Origin: Aeromonas veronii
Lineage (GTDB): Bacteria > Pseudomonadota > Gammaproteobacteria > Enterobacterales > Aeromonadaceae
NCBI GenBank assembly: GCA_041319085.1
Contig: CP101033.1
Span: 459,001-523,000 of the forward strand
Length of the DNA stretch: 64,000 nucleotides
Direction of reading: 5' to 3'
A model generated the notes under the pieces. The model was not told the origin of the DNA. It searched no databases and saw only the letters and a program-made list of their open reading frames with translations. Each line of letters begins with the position of its first letter. The stretch's first letter is position 1. Position numbers and translations under genes: made by a program. This document shows, one piece after another, positions 19,066-27,159 of the stretch.

Positions 19066-19160
19066 GTAGGCTCGATTAGCGAAGCGTAATCGGGCGTCAA
19101 ATACCTCATCGGATTCGCGATCGTCCGATTACGCCGCGCGGCGGCTAATCGAACCTACGG
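19066..19160. repeat. Composite palindromic repeat (REP/BIME-like)
   Basis: Two inverted copies of one element face each other. The left copy reads gtaggctcgattagcgaagc then gtaatcgg (19066-19096); the right copy is the inverse and ends ggctaatcgaacctac (19122-19159). About 25 bases separate them. The right arm is shared with the mshO leader at 4326-4356. The element lies between the nitrilase gene and tldD and could form a long hairpin in mRNA. Confidence 0.85.
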
Positions 19161-19210
19161 TCGGGGAAGTTAACCGTTATGACATCTCGCATCGAGAGTG
19201 GAGAGAAAGA

Positions 19211-20659
19211 TTGAGTCTATTGAGCCAGGTTAGTGCCTCCCTGTTGGCCCCGAACGACCTCGACGAAGGGCGCCTGCAGCAGCTGCTCGGCAGCCTGATG
19301 AGCCATCAGGTGGAGTTCGGCGATCTCTATTTCCAGCGCAGCTGGCACGAGTCCTGGATGCTGGAAGATGGCATCGTCAAGGATGGCAGCTACAACATCG
19401 ATCAGGGGGTCGGGGTGCGCGCCGTCAGCGGCGAGAAGACTGGCTTCGCCTACTCGGACGAGCTGAGCCTGCTGGCGCTGCAACAGTCGGTGACTGCCGC
19501 TCGCGGCATCGCCGCCGCCGGTGCTCACGGCAAGGTGAAGGCGTGGGCTCGCACCGAAGCGAACCTGCTTTACCCGGCCATGGATCCGCTGCAAACCCTC
19601 GACAAGCACCAGAAGATCGCCCTGTTGGAGCAGGTGGACAAGTTTGCCAGAAGTCTGGATCCCGCCATCAATCAGGTGATGGCCTCCATCAGCGGTGTCT
19701 ACGAAGAGGTGCTGGTGGCCGCCACCGATGGCACCCTGGCCGCCGATGTGCGTCCGCTGGTGCGTTTGTCGGTGACCGTGATCGCCGAGAAGGGCGATCG
19801 CCGTGAGCGCGGCAGTGCCGGTGGCGGTGGCCGCTTTGGTTACGACTGGTTCCTCGAACTGGACGGGCTGGAGAGCCGCGCTTTTGGCTATGTGCGTGAA
19901 GCGGTGCGTCAGGCGCTGGTCAATCTGGAAGCCATCGACGCGCCAGCCGGCACCATGCCGGTGGTGCTGGGCTCCGGCTGGCCCGGCGTGCTGCTGCACG
20001 AGGCGGTGGGCCACGGTCTGGAGGGGGATTTCAACCGCAAGGGATCTTCCGCGTTTGCCGGTCGCATCGGCGAGCAGGTGGCCTCCAAACACTGCACCAT
20101 CGTCGATGATGGCACCCTACCGGGTCGGCGTGGCTCCGTCTCCATCGATGACGAGGGGACGCCGGGCGGTTACAACGTGCTGATCGAGAACGGTATCCTC
20201 AAGGGGTATCTGCAGGACAAGCAGAACGCCCGCCTGATGGGTGTGCCGCTCACCGGCAACGGCCGCCGCGAATCCTACGCCGCCATGCCGATGCCGCGCA
20301 TGACCAACACCTACATGCTGGCAGGTCAGTATGATCCGGCCGAGATCATCGCCTCGGTGAAGAAGGGCATTTATGCCCCCAACTTCGGTGGCGGTCAGGT
20401 GGACATCACCTCCGGCAAGTTTGTCTTCTCCGCCTCCGAGGCTTACCTCATCGAGGATGGCAAGATCACCGCTCCCATCAAGGGCGCGACCCTGATCGGC
20501 AACGGCCCCGAGGCGATGAGCCAGGTCTCCATGGTGGGTAGCGATCTTGCGCTGGATCGCGGGGTCGGCATCTGCGGCAAGGAGGGGCAGAGCGTGCCGG
20601 TCGGTGTCGGCCAGCCCACCCTCAAACTGGATCAGCTCACCGTGGGGGGTACCCAGTAA
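19211..20659 (+). CDS. tldD: Metalloprotease TldD
   Basis: A 482-residue protein that, with PmbA/TldE, degrades unfolded or modified peptides such as the CcdA antitoxin and microcin precursors. The zinc motif HExxxH is seen in [14 protein letters not shown] near residue 260. The third ligand, a cysteine near the C-terminus, fits [10 protein letters not shown]. The start is a TTG at 19211, preceded by GAGAGAAAGA; the protein begins [17 protein letters not shown]. No tldE/pmbA is present in the window. A hairpin terminator follows. Confidence 0.95.
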   Translation: MSLLSQVSASLLAPNDLDEGRLQQLLGSLMSHQVEFGDLYFQRSWHESWMLEDGIVKDGSYNIDQGVGVRAVSGEKTGFAYSDELSLLALQQSVTAARGIAAAGAHGKVKAWARTEANLLYPAMDPLQTLDKHQKIALLEQVDKFARSLDPAINQVMASISGVYEEVLVAATDGTLAADVRPLVRLSVTVIAEKGDRRERGSAGGGGRFGYDWFLELDGLESRAFGYVREAVRQALVNLEAIDAPAGTMPVVLGSGWPGVLLHEAVGHGLEGDFNRKGSSAFAGRIGEQVASKHCTIVDDGTLPGRRGSVSIDDEGTPGGYNVLIENGILKGYLQDKQNARLMGVPLTGNGRRESYAAMPMPRMTNTYMLAGQYDPAEIIASVKKGIYAPNFGGGQVDITSGKFVFSASEAYLIEDGKITAPIKGATLIGNGPEAMSQVSMVGSDLALDRGVGICGKEGQSVPVGVGQPTLKLDQLTVGGTQ

Positions 20660-20690
20660 GCCTCGCTGTACCTTGGTCACGTTGAAATCG

Positions 20691-20714
20691 AACCCCGGCA
20701 TTGTCCGGGGTTTG
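20691..20714 (+). terminator. Terminator after tldD
   Basis: Stem AACCCCGG / CCGGGGTT with a 6-base loop and a short T run (TTT). It ends the mreB-to-tldD direction of transcription. Confidence 0.65.
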
Positions 20715-20738
20715 GCTATTCAGGGGATTGCAGATAAC

Positions 20739-20766
20739 AAAAAGCCCCGGTCGGTGGACCGGGGCT
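20739..20766 (-). terminator. Terminator of the small minus-strand gene at 20783
   Basis: A 10-bp stem (AGCCCCGGTC / GACCGGGGCT) with a 4-base loop. On the minus strand it is followed by TTTTTG, so it serves the gene to its right. Confidence 0.85.
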
Positions 20767-20782
20767 GGCGGGTTATTCGGTA

Positions 20783-20992
20783 TCAGTTGACGGATATGGC
20801 GCGGGCGTCGATGAAATAGCGGGCGTTACCCTGGTCGTCGATCTGGATTTTGGCAACCAGCTGCTCTTGCTCTTTATATTCCCAGTGTTGTTCAATCTTG
20901 GCGAGGGATGGGCTCGCAATCCCAACCACGTTCAGGTACTCGTGAAACAGGCTATGGCTCCCTATTTCGGTCAGCATCTTGTCCATCTGCAT
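20783..20992 (-). CDS. Small conserved-looking protein, function unknown
   Basis: A 69-residue soluble protein starting MQMDKMLTEIGSHSLFHEYL and ending YFIDARAISVN. It has an AGGAGAG ribosome site 5 bases before ATG (minus strand) and its own downstream terminator, so it is very likely a real gene. It has no signal peptide, membrane segment or recognised motif. It stands alone between tldD, which runs in the opposite direction, and the MFS/MarC remnant. Confidence 0.75.
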   Translation of the reverse strand: MQMDKMLTEIGSHSLFHEYLNVVGIASPSLAKIEQHWEYKEQEQLVAKIQIDDQGNARYFIDARAISVN

Positions 20993-21145
20993 ACTCTCCT
21001 GAAGTTGAGTGGGTATTCATCAACAAACCTATCAGCGTCCTTCTGAATACAGTCTGTATAAAAAACAAACTAACTCATTTGTGTGTCAATAACATGATCA
21101 AGAACAAGATCAGTGCAGATCGTCAGGGACTTTTTGATACCGTTT

Positions 21146-21687
21146 TCAATCAGGGCTGGCGGGCTTCTGCGGCAACTGATCAAACGTGCCGGAAACCTGC
21201 AGTAGTGCCGGTGCGGTTTGCACGGCCTGGCCGCTGTGGAATACCGGATCCTGTGCCACTTCCTTGATGCCATTGATGCAAAATTGCATACCCATGCAAA
21301 CCAGCAGGAAGCCCATGATGCGGGTCATGGCGTCAATGCCGGTGGCACCAAGGAGCTTGCAGACCGGATCAACAGGGTCGGCAGCGCCATCATGATGATG
21401 CTGAGGGTGAACTTCCGCTTGCGACCAATGAGATCGCCAAAGTGGACTTGAGGATGCCGCCGAGCGGGCCAGATAACCGGCGGCGAAGATGCCAAAGGTC
21501 TGAAACTGGCGCAGCCATTCGGGAATGTCGGCCGGGAAGAACAACTCGCCGATGACCACGGCGAAGAAGACGAAAAGGATGAAGTCGTAAAACTCCAGCG
21601 TACCGCCGAGGGCAGTCAGACTCAGGTTTTGTAATCCTGTCGATTGAGGGGGTGGTCGCGATCGTGTTGTTGTGCGGTTGTGGTCAT
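21146..21687 (-). pseudogene. Chimeric remnant: MFS transporter N-terminus joined to MarC-like C-terminus
   Basis: On the minus strand, pieces in different frames spell the start of an MFS transporter of the metabolite:H+ symporter type: [20 protein letters not shown], then [11 protein letters not shown], then [15 protein letters not shown]. After about 350 bases the homology changes abruptly to the end of a MarC-type membrane protein ([20 protein letters not shown]), closing with a stop at 21146. At least three frame breaks lie in the MFS part; those at AAACCTGAG and the TCCAC site look like lost C bases. The join of two unrelated families cannot be a base-calling error and suggests a deletion fusion. 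Confidence 0.7.
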
Positions 21688-21865
21688 ATCCGTATGTTTC
21701 CCATCGTTTTTTTAGTTATTGTCAGCCCGGGCAAGGAGCATATAGAGGTGATCGAGAGTATGCTGCCTGCCTCTTGTGTGTAAATCGCGCAACTCACAAC
21801 ACTGTTTTGCATCTTTTGGGGGCCGCTTTTGGGGAAATCCAGCGCGCCCCGCTGGCGGAGGATTG

Positions 21866-22540
21866 ATGGAAAAGAAACGGGTACTGCTCTCCTGGAGTAG
21901 CGGCAAGGATTGTGCTTGGGCATTGCATCAGTTGCGGCAAGATCCAACCATCGAGGTGGTGGGGCTGTTTACCACCCTTAATCAGGAGTTCGAGCGGGTA
22001 GCGATGCACGGGGTACGCAAGCAGCTTTTGACTGAACAGGCTGACTGTGTTGGTTTGCCCCTCATCACCATCGATCTGCCCTGGCCCTGCAGCAACGAGG
22101 ATTACGCCCGCATCATGACCGGCTTTATCGCCGATGTGGTCGCGCAGGGGATCCGCCATATGGCCTTTGGCGATCTCTTTCTTGAGGATGTGCGCGCCTA
22201 CCGTGAACAGCAGCTGGCAGGCACCGGCATCGAACCGCTGTTCCCACTGTGGGGCAGCAATACCCGTGAACTGGCGCCACAGATGGTGGCAGCAGGGCTG
22301 AAAGCGCGGATCAGCACCCTCGACCCGAACAAGCTGGATGCCAGCCTGGGTGGTCACGATTTTGACCAGGCGCTGCTGGCGGCGCTGCCGGAGGTCGTCG
22401 ATCCGTGCGGTGAGAACGGCGAGTTTCACACCCTGGCCTATGATGGCCCCATGTTCTCCCGTCCGCTCGGCATTCGGGTCGGCGAGACAGTAGTGCGTGA
22501 CGGCTTTGTCTTTACCGATCTGCTGCCGCTCGGTGATTAA
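21866..22540 (+). CDS. Adenine nucleotide alpha-hydrolase-like PP-loop ATPase (diphthine-ammonia ligase family)
   Basis: A 224-residue protein with an N-terminal PP-loop LLSWSSGKDCAWALHQL (residues 7-23), the signature of N-type ATP pyrophosphatases. The conserved GDLFLEDVRAYREQ and the ending NGEFHTLAYDGPMF place it with the Dph6-like alpha-ANH family IV. Bacteria have no diphthamide, so its substrate is unknown. ATG 21866 is set by a GGCGGAGGATTG ribosome site. The frame extends to 21776, but that part has no support. Confidence 0.85.
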   Translation: MEKKRVLLSWSSGKDCAWALHQLRQDPTIEVVGLFTTLNQEFERVAMHGVRKQLLTEQADCVGLPLITIDLPWPCSNEDYARIMTGFIADVVAQGIRHMAFGDLFLEDVRAYREQQLAGTGIEPLFPLWGSNTRELAPQMVAAGLKARISTLDPNKLDASLGGHDFDQALLAALPEVVDPCGENGEFHTLAYDGPMFSRPLGIRVGETVVRDGFVFTDLLPLGD

Positions 22541-22650
22541 TTTTTTACGGGCAAAGCGCTCTTTTTTGCAAGTCCACTCACAGTTTACACTGGGCGATAC
22601 AGTCACTCTGACCGCCCTCTTTTTTTGATTGAAAATGACGGAACTTCCTG

Positions 22651-23380
22651 ATGAAACACCTCTTTCGCCCAGCGCTGCTCGCTTCCTTGCTGGCTGCCGC
22701 TCTCTCTCTGCCCGCCGTAGCTGGTGGTGCCGCCACAGTTCAGCCGGTTCCTGCCGGTTCCTGCCGGTGTCACTACCGTTACGCTGGCCCAGCAGGCCCC
22801 CATTCACTGGGTGTCGGTGGAGCAGATCGCCAAGAGCCTGGATGGCCTGCCCCCGATTGCGGTCGGTTTTGATATCGACGATACCCTGCTCTTTTCCAGC
22901 CCCGGTTTTTATCGCGGCAAGCAGGAGTTCTCGCCCAACGACGAGAGTTATCTGAAGAACCCCGCCTTCTGGGAGAAGATGAACAACGGCTGGGATGCGT
23001 TCAGCATGCCGAAAGAGGTGGGCAAGGCGCTCATCGCCATGCACCTCAAGCGCGGTGACCATATCTATTTCGTCACCGGTCGCTCGGCTACCAAGACTGA
23101 AACCGTGAGCCAGACCCTGCAGCAGACCATGAACATCCCGGCTGCCCAGCTCAATCCGGTGATCTTTGCCGGTGATCAGCCAGGCCAGAACACCAAGGTG
23201 CAGTGGCTCAAGGATAAGCAGATGAAGATCTTCTACGGCGATTCTGATGGTGATATCAAAGCAGCGCAGGAGATCGGCGCTCGTGGCATCCGCCTGCTGC
23301 GGGCTGCTAACTCCAGCTACCGGCCACTGCCGCTGGCAGGGGCGCTGGGGGAAGAGGTGATCATCAACTCCCAGTTCTGA
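22651..23380 (+). pseudogene. aphA: Class B acid phosphatase AphA, frame broken by a 10-bp tandem duplication
   Basis: The signal peptide ([25 protein letters not shown]) starts at 22651 in one frame; the mature enzyme continues in another from about 22760. It carries the HAD motif [13 protein letters not shown] and the later GDSDGDI metal-binding motif. AphA is a periplasmic, Mg-dependent non-specific nucleotidase/phosphatase. At 22743-22762 the decamer ccggttcctg occurs twice in tandem. Removing one copy restores a continuous frame of 239 residues, close to the E. coli length of 237. As given, the protein would stop early. This could be slippage (reversible), a fixed mutation or an assembly error. 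Confidence 0.85.
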
Positions 23381-23400
23381 TCCTGCTTCGGTTCAGACAA

Positions 23401-23437
23401 GAAGGGCGAGTGTGTAGACACTCGCCCTTCTGTTTTT
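23401..23437. terminator. Bidirectional terminator between aphA and the next gene
   Basis: A 13-bp perfect stem (GAAGGGCGAGTGT / ACACTCGCCCTTC) with loop GTAG, followed by TGTTTTT. It ends aphA and lies at the 3' side of the convergent gene at 23460. Confidence 0.92.
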
Positions 23438-23459
23438 CTCAGTGCGATGCCGGTACCGT

Positions 23460-23723
23460 TCAGTCAGCCCACGGCATCTCGGGCAGGCTATCGAGGAACT
23501 CGCCGTAACGGGTCAGATTGAAGGGGCCCTGATCGGCCTCCATCGCCATCAGCTCGGCCCCGAGGGCGCAGGCGATATATTGCAGCGCCTCTTCCCGCGG
23601 GGTGCCCTTCATCACCAGCCGCATCAGGGTTGCCTTCACATGGGGCGGGTGACCATCGTTGAGCTGGTTCTCCACCATCTCCAGCAGCGTCTCTTCGTCA
23701 AAAAATTCCTGAGTGTCGTTCAT
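23460..23723 (-). CDS. Conserved-looking hypothetical protein
   Basis: An 87-residue acidic, soluble protein (MNDTQEFFDEETLLEMVENQ at the start, ALQYIACALGAELMAMEADQ near the middle). It is predicted mostly helical, with no signal or membrane segment. Convergent with aphA and sharing its terminator. I do not recognise the family; codon use looks typical for the window, and the frame is intact. Confidence 0.75.
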   Translation of the reverse strand: MNDTQEFFDEETLLEMVENQLNDGHPPHVKATLMRLVMKGTPREEALQYIACALGAELMAMEADQGPFNLTRYGEFLDSLPEMPWAD

Positions 23724-23779
23724 GGGATATCCGCAACAGTGAATGTGGCGGCCAGTATAGCCTGAATGGGGCTAACACC

Positions 23780-24220
23780 TTGAACGGCCTGCGAATAAAC
23801 AATCCGATGAGGAGGCCATTTATTACCCATAATGAGGAGGCGTTTGCCAAGGCAAGCAGGTTGGAACACCGATCCGGCATTGACCTCAAACACTGCTGGG
23901 GCTGCGTCTGCAACGTGGCTGAGCTGGCGCGTCGTCTGGCGGTGAAGAAAAGGATGAAGGGGAGGAGGTCTTTACCTGCGCCAGCTCTACGCTCTCGGCC
24001 GCTTGGTGAGGCACGTAGGCCTGCCGGAAAACACCGTCCATCACATCCACGATCTGGAGTTGCACAAGGGGCGGGCCAGTCCGATGTGGGGGAAGAGGCG
24101 CCGCCCGAGTGGCCCCACAAAGTGGCAGATGCGCTGGGGCTGAGCTGGGCCGATTGTGCCGCCCAGTTCACTGCGCTGCGGGAACAGGGCAACGGTTATG
24201 CCGGGTTGCTGGCGGCCTGA
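23780..24220 (+). pseudogene. Possible frame-broken hypothetical gene
   Basis: The open frame looks natural only at its two ends (THNEEAFAKASRLEHRSGID and, from about 24105, PPEWPHKVADALGLSWADCA). The middle is arginine-rich and improbable. In another frame the middle reads LRQLYALGRLVRHVGLPENT and HHIHDLELHKGRASPMW, which looks protein-like. This suggests one gene of about 145 codons interrupted by two compensating small indels near 23965 and 24090. I do not recognise the family. Confidence 0.4.
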
Positions 24221-24348
24221 GGCCTTATCTTCCATCTCATCAGGGGCCAACGCGGCCCCTTTTTCATGGCTGATGGTGCCGCAGGCTTGCCAGCCAGGGA
24301 GCGACGGGGCACTCTTTGCCCTTCACTTTCCGTCTGAGAGCCCTTGCC

Positions 24349-24846
24349 ATGATTGCCTCCTCCCGCCTGATCCTGCGCGAAATGATCGCCACCGATGCCC
24401 CCTTCATCCTTGAGCTGCTCAATGACGGCGACTTTTATCGTTACATCGGTGATCGGGGCATTCGCACCCTCGAACAGGCGCAGGAGTATATCCAGCAGGG
24501 GCCGGCAGTCAGCTATGCCCGCTATGGTCACGGGCTCTATCTGGTGGAGCGCAAGGAGGACGGTGTCAGCCTCGGTATCTGCGGTTTGATCAAACGCGAT
24601 ACCCTGGAGCAGGTCGATATCGGTTACGCCTTCCTGCCGCAGTATCGCGGTCAGGGTTACGCCATTGAAGCGGCGCAGGCCGCCCTTGCCGATGGCAAAA
24701 GCCGGTTGGGGATCGGGCAGGTAGTTGCCATCGTCACTCCGGGCAACGAGCGTTCCATCGGCCTGTTGGCCAAGCTGGGGCTGGTGCGCAGTAGACTGGT
24801 CAAGCTGAGCGAAGATGCCGATGAGTGCCTGCTGCTGGAGCAGTGA
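24349..24846 (+). CDS. GNAT-family N-acetyltransferase (RimJ/RimL-like)
   Basis: A 165-residue acetyltransferase beginning SSRLILREMIATDAPFILEL, with the acetyl-CoA-binding motif A (FLPQYRGQGYAIEAAQAAL, about residue 97) and the IVTPGNERSIGLLAKLGL motif. It resembles enzymes that acetylate ribosomal protein or small-molecule amino groups. The target is unknown. ATG 24349 is preferred to the TTG at 24316. It stands alone between two low-information regions. Confidence 0.88.
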   Translation: MIASSRLILREMIATDAPFILELLNDGDFYRYIGDRGIRTLEQAQEYIQQGPAVSYARYGHGLYLVERKEDGVSLGICGLIKRDTLEQVDIGYAFLPQYRGQGYAIEAAQAALADGKSRLGIGQVVAIVTPGNERSIGLLAKLGLVRSRLVKLSEDADECLLLEQ

Positions 24847-24942
24847 TCAAGGTCAGAGAGCGGGGAAGCGAATGGTGAGGTAGCTGCCAGGCTGAGGACA
24901 AGCAAGAGGCTGGGTCTGGCTAAAGGCGTGAGAGAAGCAAAG

Positions 24943-24964
24943 AGGCCGCCGTGAGTTGCGGCCT
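24943..24964 (-). terminator. Hairpin downstream of the 58-residue gene
   Basis: Stem AGGCCGC / GCGGCCT with an 8-base loop. On the minus strand it is followed by a T-rich CTTTGCTTCTCT. It lies just beyond the stop at 24999 and could also serve the GNAT gene from the other side. Confidence 0.55.
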
Positions 24965-24998
24965 GTCTGCATCGGGCGCTGCCGGAGGGCAGGCAGGA

Positions 24999-25175
24999 TC
25001 AGTTGAGGTCTTCGATGGAGAACTCGCCAGCGATACCATCACAGGAGATGGCGAAACCGCCGCTGAAGCGGGTGCTGAACTGGATCAGAAACGCATCATT
25101 GTCGTGCTCTTGCACAGGCAGGTTGATGGGCTTGCTACGACGCAGGGGCTTGTGTGTTTGTACTGCTTTCATCAT
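24999..25175 (-). CDS. Small protein, function unknown (58 residues)
   Basis: The minus-strand frame starts MMKAVQTHKPLRRSKPIN and ends CDGIAGEFSIEDLN. The composition is that of a real protein: basic N-terminus, mixed central part, acidic C-terminal tail, one cysteine. An AGAGAAATA stretch precedes the start, and a hairpin with a T-rich tail lies downstream. TTGCCA and TAATTT are spaced 18 bases apart upstream and could be a promoter. I know of no family. It might encode a small regulator or a peptide with a cleavable tail, but nothing fixes this. Confidence 0.55.
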   Translation of the reverse strand: MMKAVQTHKPLRRSKPINLPVQEHDNDAFLIQFSTRFSGGFAISCDGIAGEFSIEDLN

Positions 25176-25621
25176 GGTATTTCTCTATATAAATTAGGTG
25201 TTTGCTCCTTGTATTGGCAAATGTCAGGTCAATGGGCGCGGTCGATTGGGTGAACGACAAGCGCGCAGGAATACCCAGCCCGGTTAAGGGGCGTCTGCAC
25301 TTTCAAGGAATATGCTGATGCATAAATCAAATTGGGTGGGCAGATCGGGTCTGCACCGTGAGAGCCGGGCAACGCAGGCAGACAGCCTGACGGTTCTCAA
25401 GGCGAGTAAATCAGAGGGAGGTTATGTGTGTACTGGCAGGATTCATCTAACGTTGAAGCATTGCGAACATAAACAGGGCTGATTAACTAGCCGACGCGCA
25501 TTCTCTCCGCGAAATGAATAAAAAGCAAACAATAATTTGCCGATATTGAAGTAAGTACGCTTTTCCTCTGTGTAATCAAGGTGCTATCAGCAGCAAATAT
25601 CCGCAGCTATCAGTCATAAAA
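25176..25621. other. Long AT-richer intergenic stretch with nested stem-loops
   Basis: No gene is seen in these 446 bases. At 25340-25398 there are nested inverted repeats: GCAGA/TCTGC (25340-25354), then GAGAGCCG/CGGTTCTC (25360-25398, one mismatch) enclosing CAGGC/GCCTG. The stretch could be an untranslated leader or a small RNA, but no matching promoter or terminator fixes a direction. The remaining part is AT-rich and without open frames worth naming. Confidence 0.35.
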
Positions 25622-25646
25622 AGAGGGCTCCCGACGGGAGCCCTCT
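25616..25646 (-). terminator. Terminator of the antiporter gene
   Basis: An 11-bp stem (AGAGGGCTCCC / GGGAGCCCTCT) with loop GAC. On the minus strand it is followed by a T run, and it lies 31 bases beyond the antiporter stop. Confidence 0.9.
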
Positions 25647-25676
25647 CTCATTCTGCAAGCAGCACAGTGGGCCGAC

Positions 25677-26953
25677 TCAGTAGTCGCCACAGGCCTTCTT
25701 GGCGGCCGTGATCATCGGGGTGATGGTCATGCCTTGCACCACGATGGAGAACATCACCACCGAGTAGGTCATCACCAGGATGACCTGACGCAGGTCGACC
25801 CCATGCTCCGGAATCATCATGACGCCGGAGGGGAGCGCCAGTGCCATCGCCATCGCCAGACCGCCGCGCAGACCGCCCCAGGTGAGGATCCGCACCGAGA
25901 AGGTGTTGTAATTGCGGAATCGGCGGAAGGCCACATAGGGCAGCGAGACACTGATGAAGCGGGCAGCCAGACAGAGTGGCACCGCGATAACCAGCAGTGC
26001 CCAGTCATGCCAGGCGAGATCCAGCAGTACCATCGCCAGACCGATCAGCAGGAACAGCAGGGCGTTGAGGAACTGGTCCATCAACTCCCAGAAGTGATCC
26101 AGGTGATGACGACTCTGCTCGGAGAAGCCGGATTGACGGGTCCAGTTGCCGATCATGATGCCGGTGACCACCATGGCCAGTGCGCCGGAGACGCCGATCA
26201 TGTTGGCAAAGGCGAAGCCAGCGGTCGGGATGCAGAGCGTCAGCAACAGCTCCAGCGAACCGTCGTCGGTGGCACTGATCATCGCGTGGGCAATGAGGCC
26301 CAGCACGGCGCCGAACAGGATGCCGCCGAGGGCTTCATGCAGGAACAGACCGGCCACGCTGCCGAAGGTGGGCTCGACACCGCCAAATGCGACGGCAAAC
26401 ACGGTGGCGAAGATGACGAGGCCGACACCATCGTTGAACAGCGATTCCCCTTCGATCTGGATGGCGATCTGGGGTGGCGCTTTCATCTTCTTGACGATGG
26501 CCAGTACGGCAATCGGGTCAGTGGGGAGATCAGCGCGCCGAACAGCATGCAGTAGACCAGCGGCAGTTCCCAACCCAGCAGCTTGGCGATAAACCAGAAG
26601 CCGTAGCCGATGAGGAAGGTGGAGAGCAGGGTGGCAATGATGGCCAGAATGGTGATCTCCCACTTCTGGCTGCGCAGCGCCTTGAGGTTGATGCCAAGGC
26701 CACCGGCGAACAGCAGAAAGCCCAGGATCCCCTTCAGCAGGAAGTTCTGGAAGTCGATGCTCTCCATGGTTTTGACGGCAAGAGGTTCCAGGTTGAACCA
26801 GCCCAGTTTGCCAAACAGCACCATCAGCACGGACATTAGCATGGAGCCAGCAGTAATGGCGATGGTGGTCTGGATCTTCACAACATACTGGTTGGCAAAG
26901 GCGATAAAGATCGCCAGTGCGGCCAGAAAACAGAGTGTGTAGTAGACGCTCAT
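25677..26953 (-). pseudogene. CPA1-type Na+(K+)/H+ antiporter, one-base frame break
   Basis: Starting at ATG 26953 (MSVYYTLCFLAALAIF) the minus strand encodes a polytopic antiporter with about 11-12 membrane segments. At the run of four G (plus strand) at 26523-26526 the frame is lost. Adding one base gives ISPTDPIAVLAIVKKMKAPP and the CPA1 signature IEGESLFNDGVGLV in one 425-residue protein. It exchanges cations for protons at the inner membrane; ion preference is not predictable. All downstream domains are intact, so the break is probably a sequencing undercall. The longer frame to 27038 at the 5' end is not credible. Confidence 0.85.
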
Positions 26954-27077
26954 AGTTATTTTTTCTCGTTGGTAGACAGCAAGCACGTATCCCTATGCAG
27001 GATGGGCATAGGTTACTCTCGGGCCCCATGTTACTCATTACCTATAAGTGAGTATATGGTGATGAGTTTGGACTGAT

Positions 27078-27093
27078 AGACGGCTAGATTTCC
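27078..27093 (+). promoter_or_regulatory. Possible MetJ operator upstream of metH
   Basis: Two adjacent octamers, AGACGGCT and AGATTTCC, match the MetJ half-site AGACGTCT at 7/8 and 5/8. They lie 67 bases before the metH start. MetJ with S-adenosylmethionine represses methionine genes in related bacteria. The second half is weak. Confidence 0.4.
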
Positions 27094-27159
27094 ATTTTAT
27101 TTATTTGCTGCTAGCATGCTGTTTGCGCAGTTGCATGGACGTAATAAGAGGAGCACGCG

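Noticed and set aside
25253..25420. Glycine-type or other known riboswitch
   Set aside because: The inverted repeats do not match the conserved cores I know, and no downstream gene in a suitable position exists.
26515..26535. Phase-variable G run in the antiporter gene
   Set aside because: The run is only four bases, and the same kind of lost base affects many unrelated housekeeping genes, so an undercall is the simpler reading.
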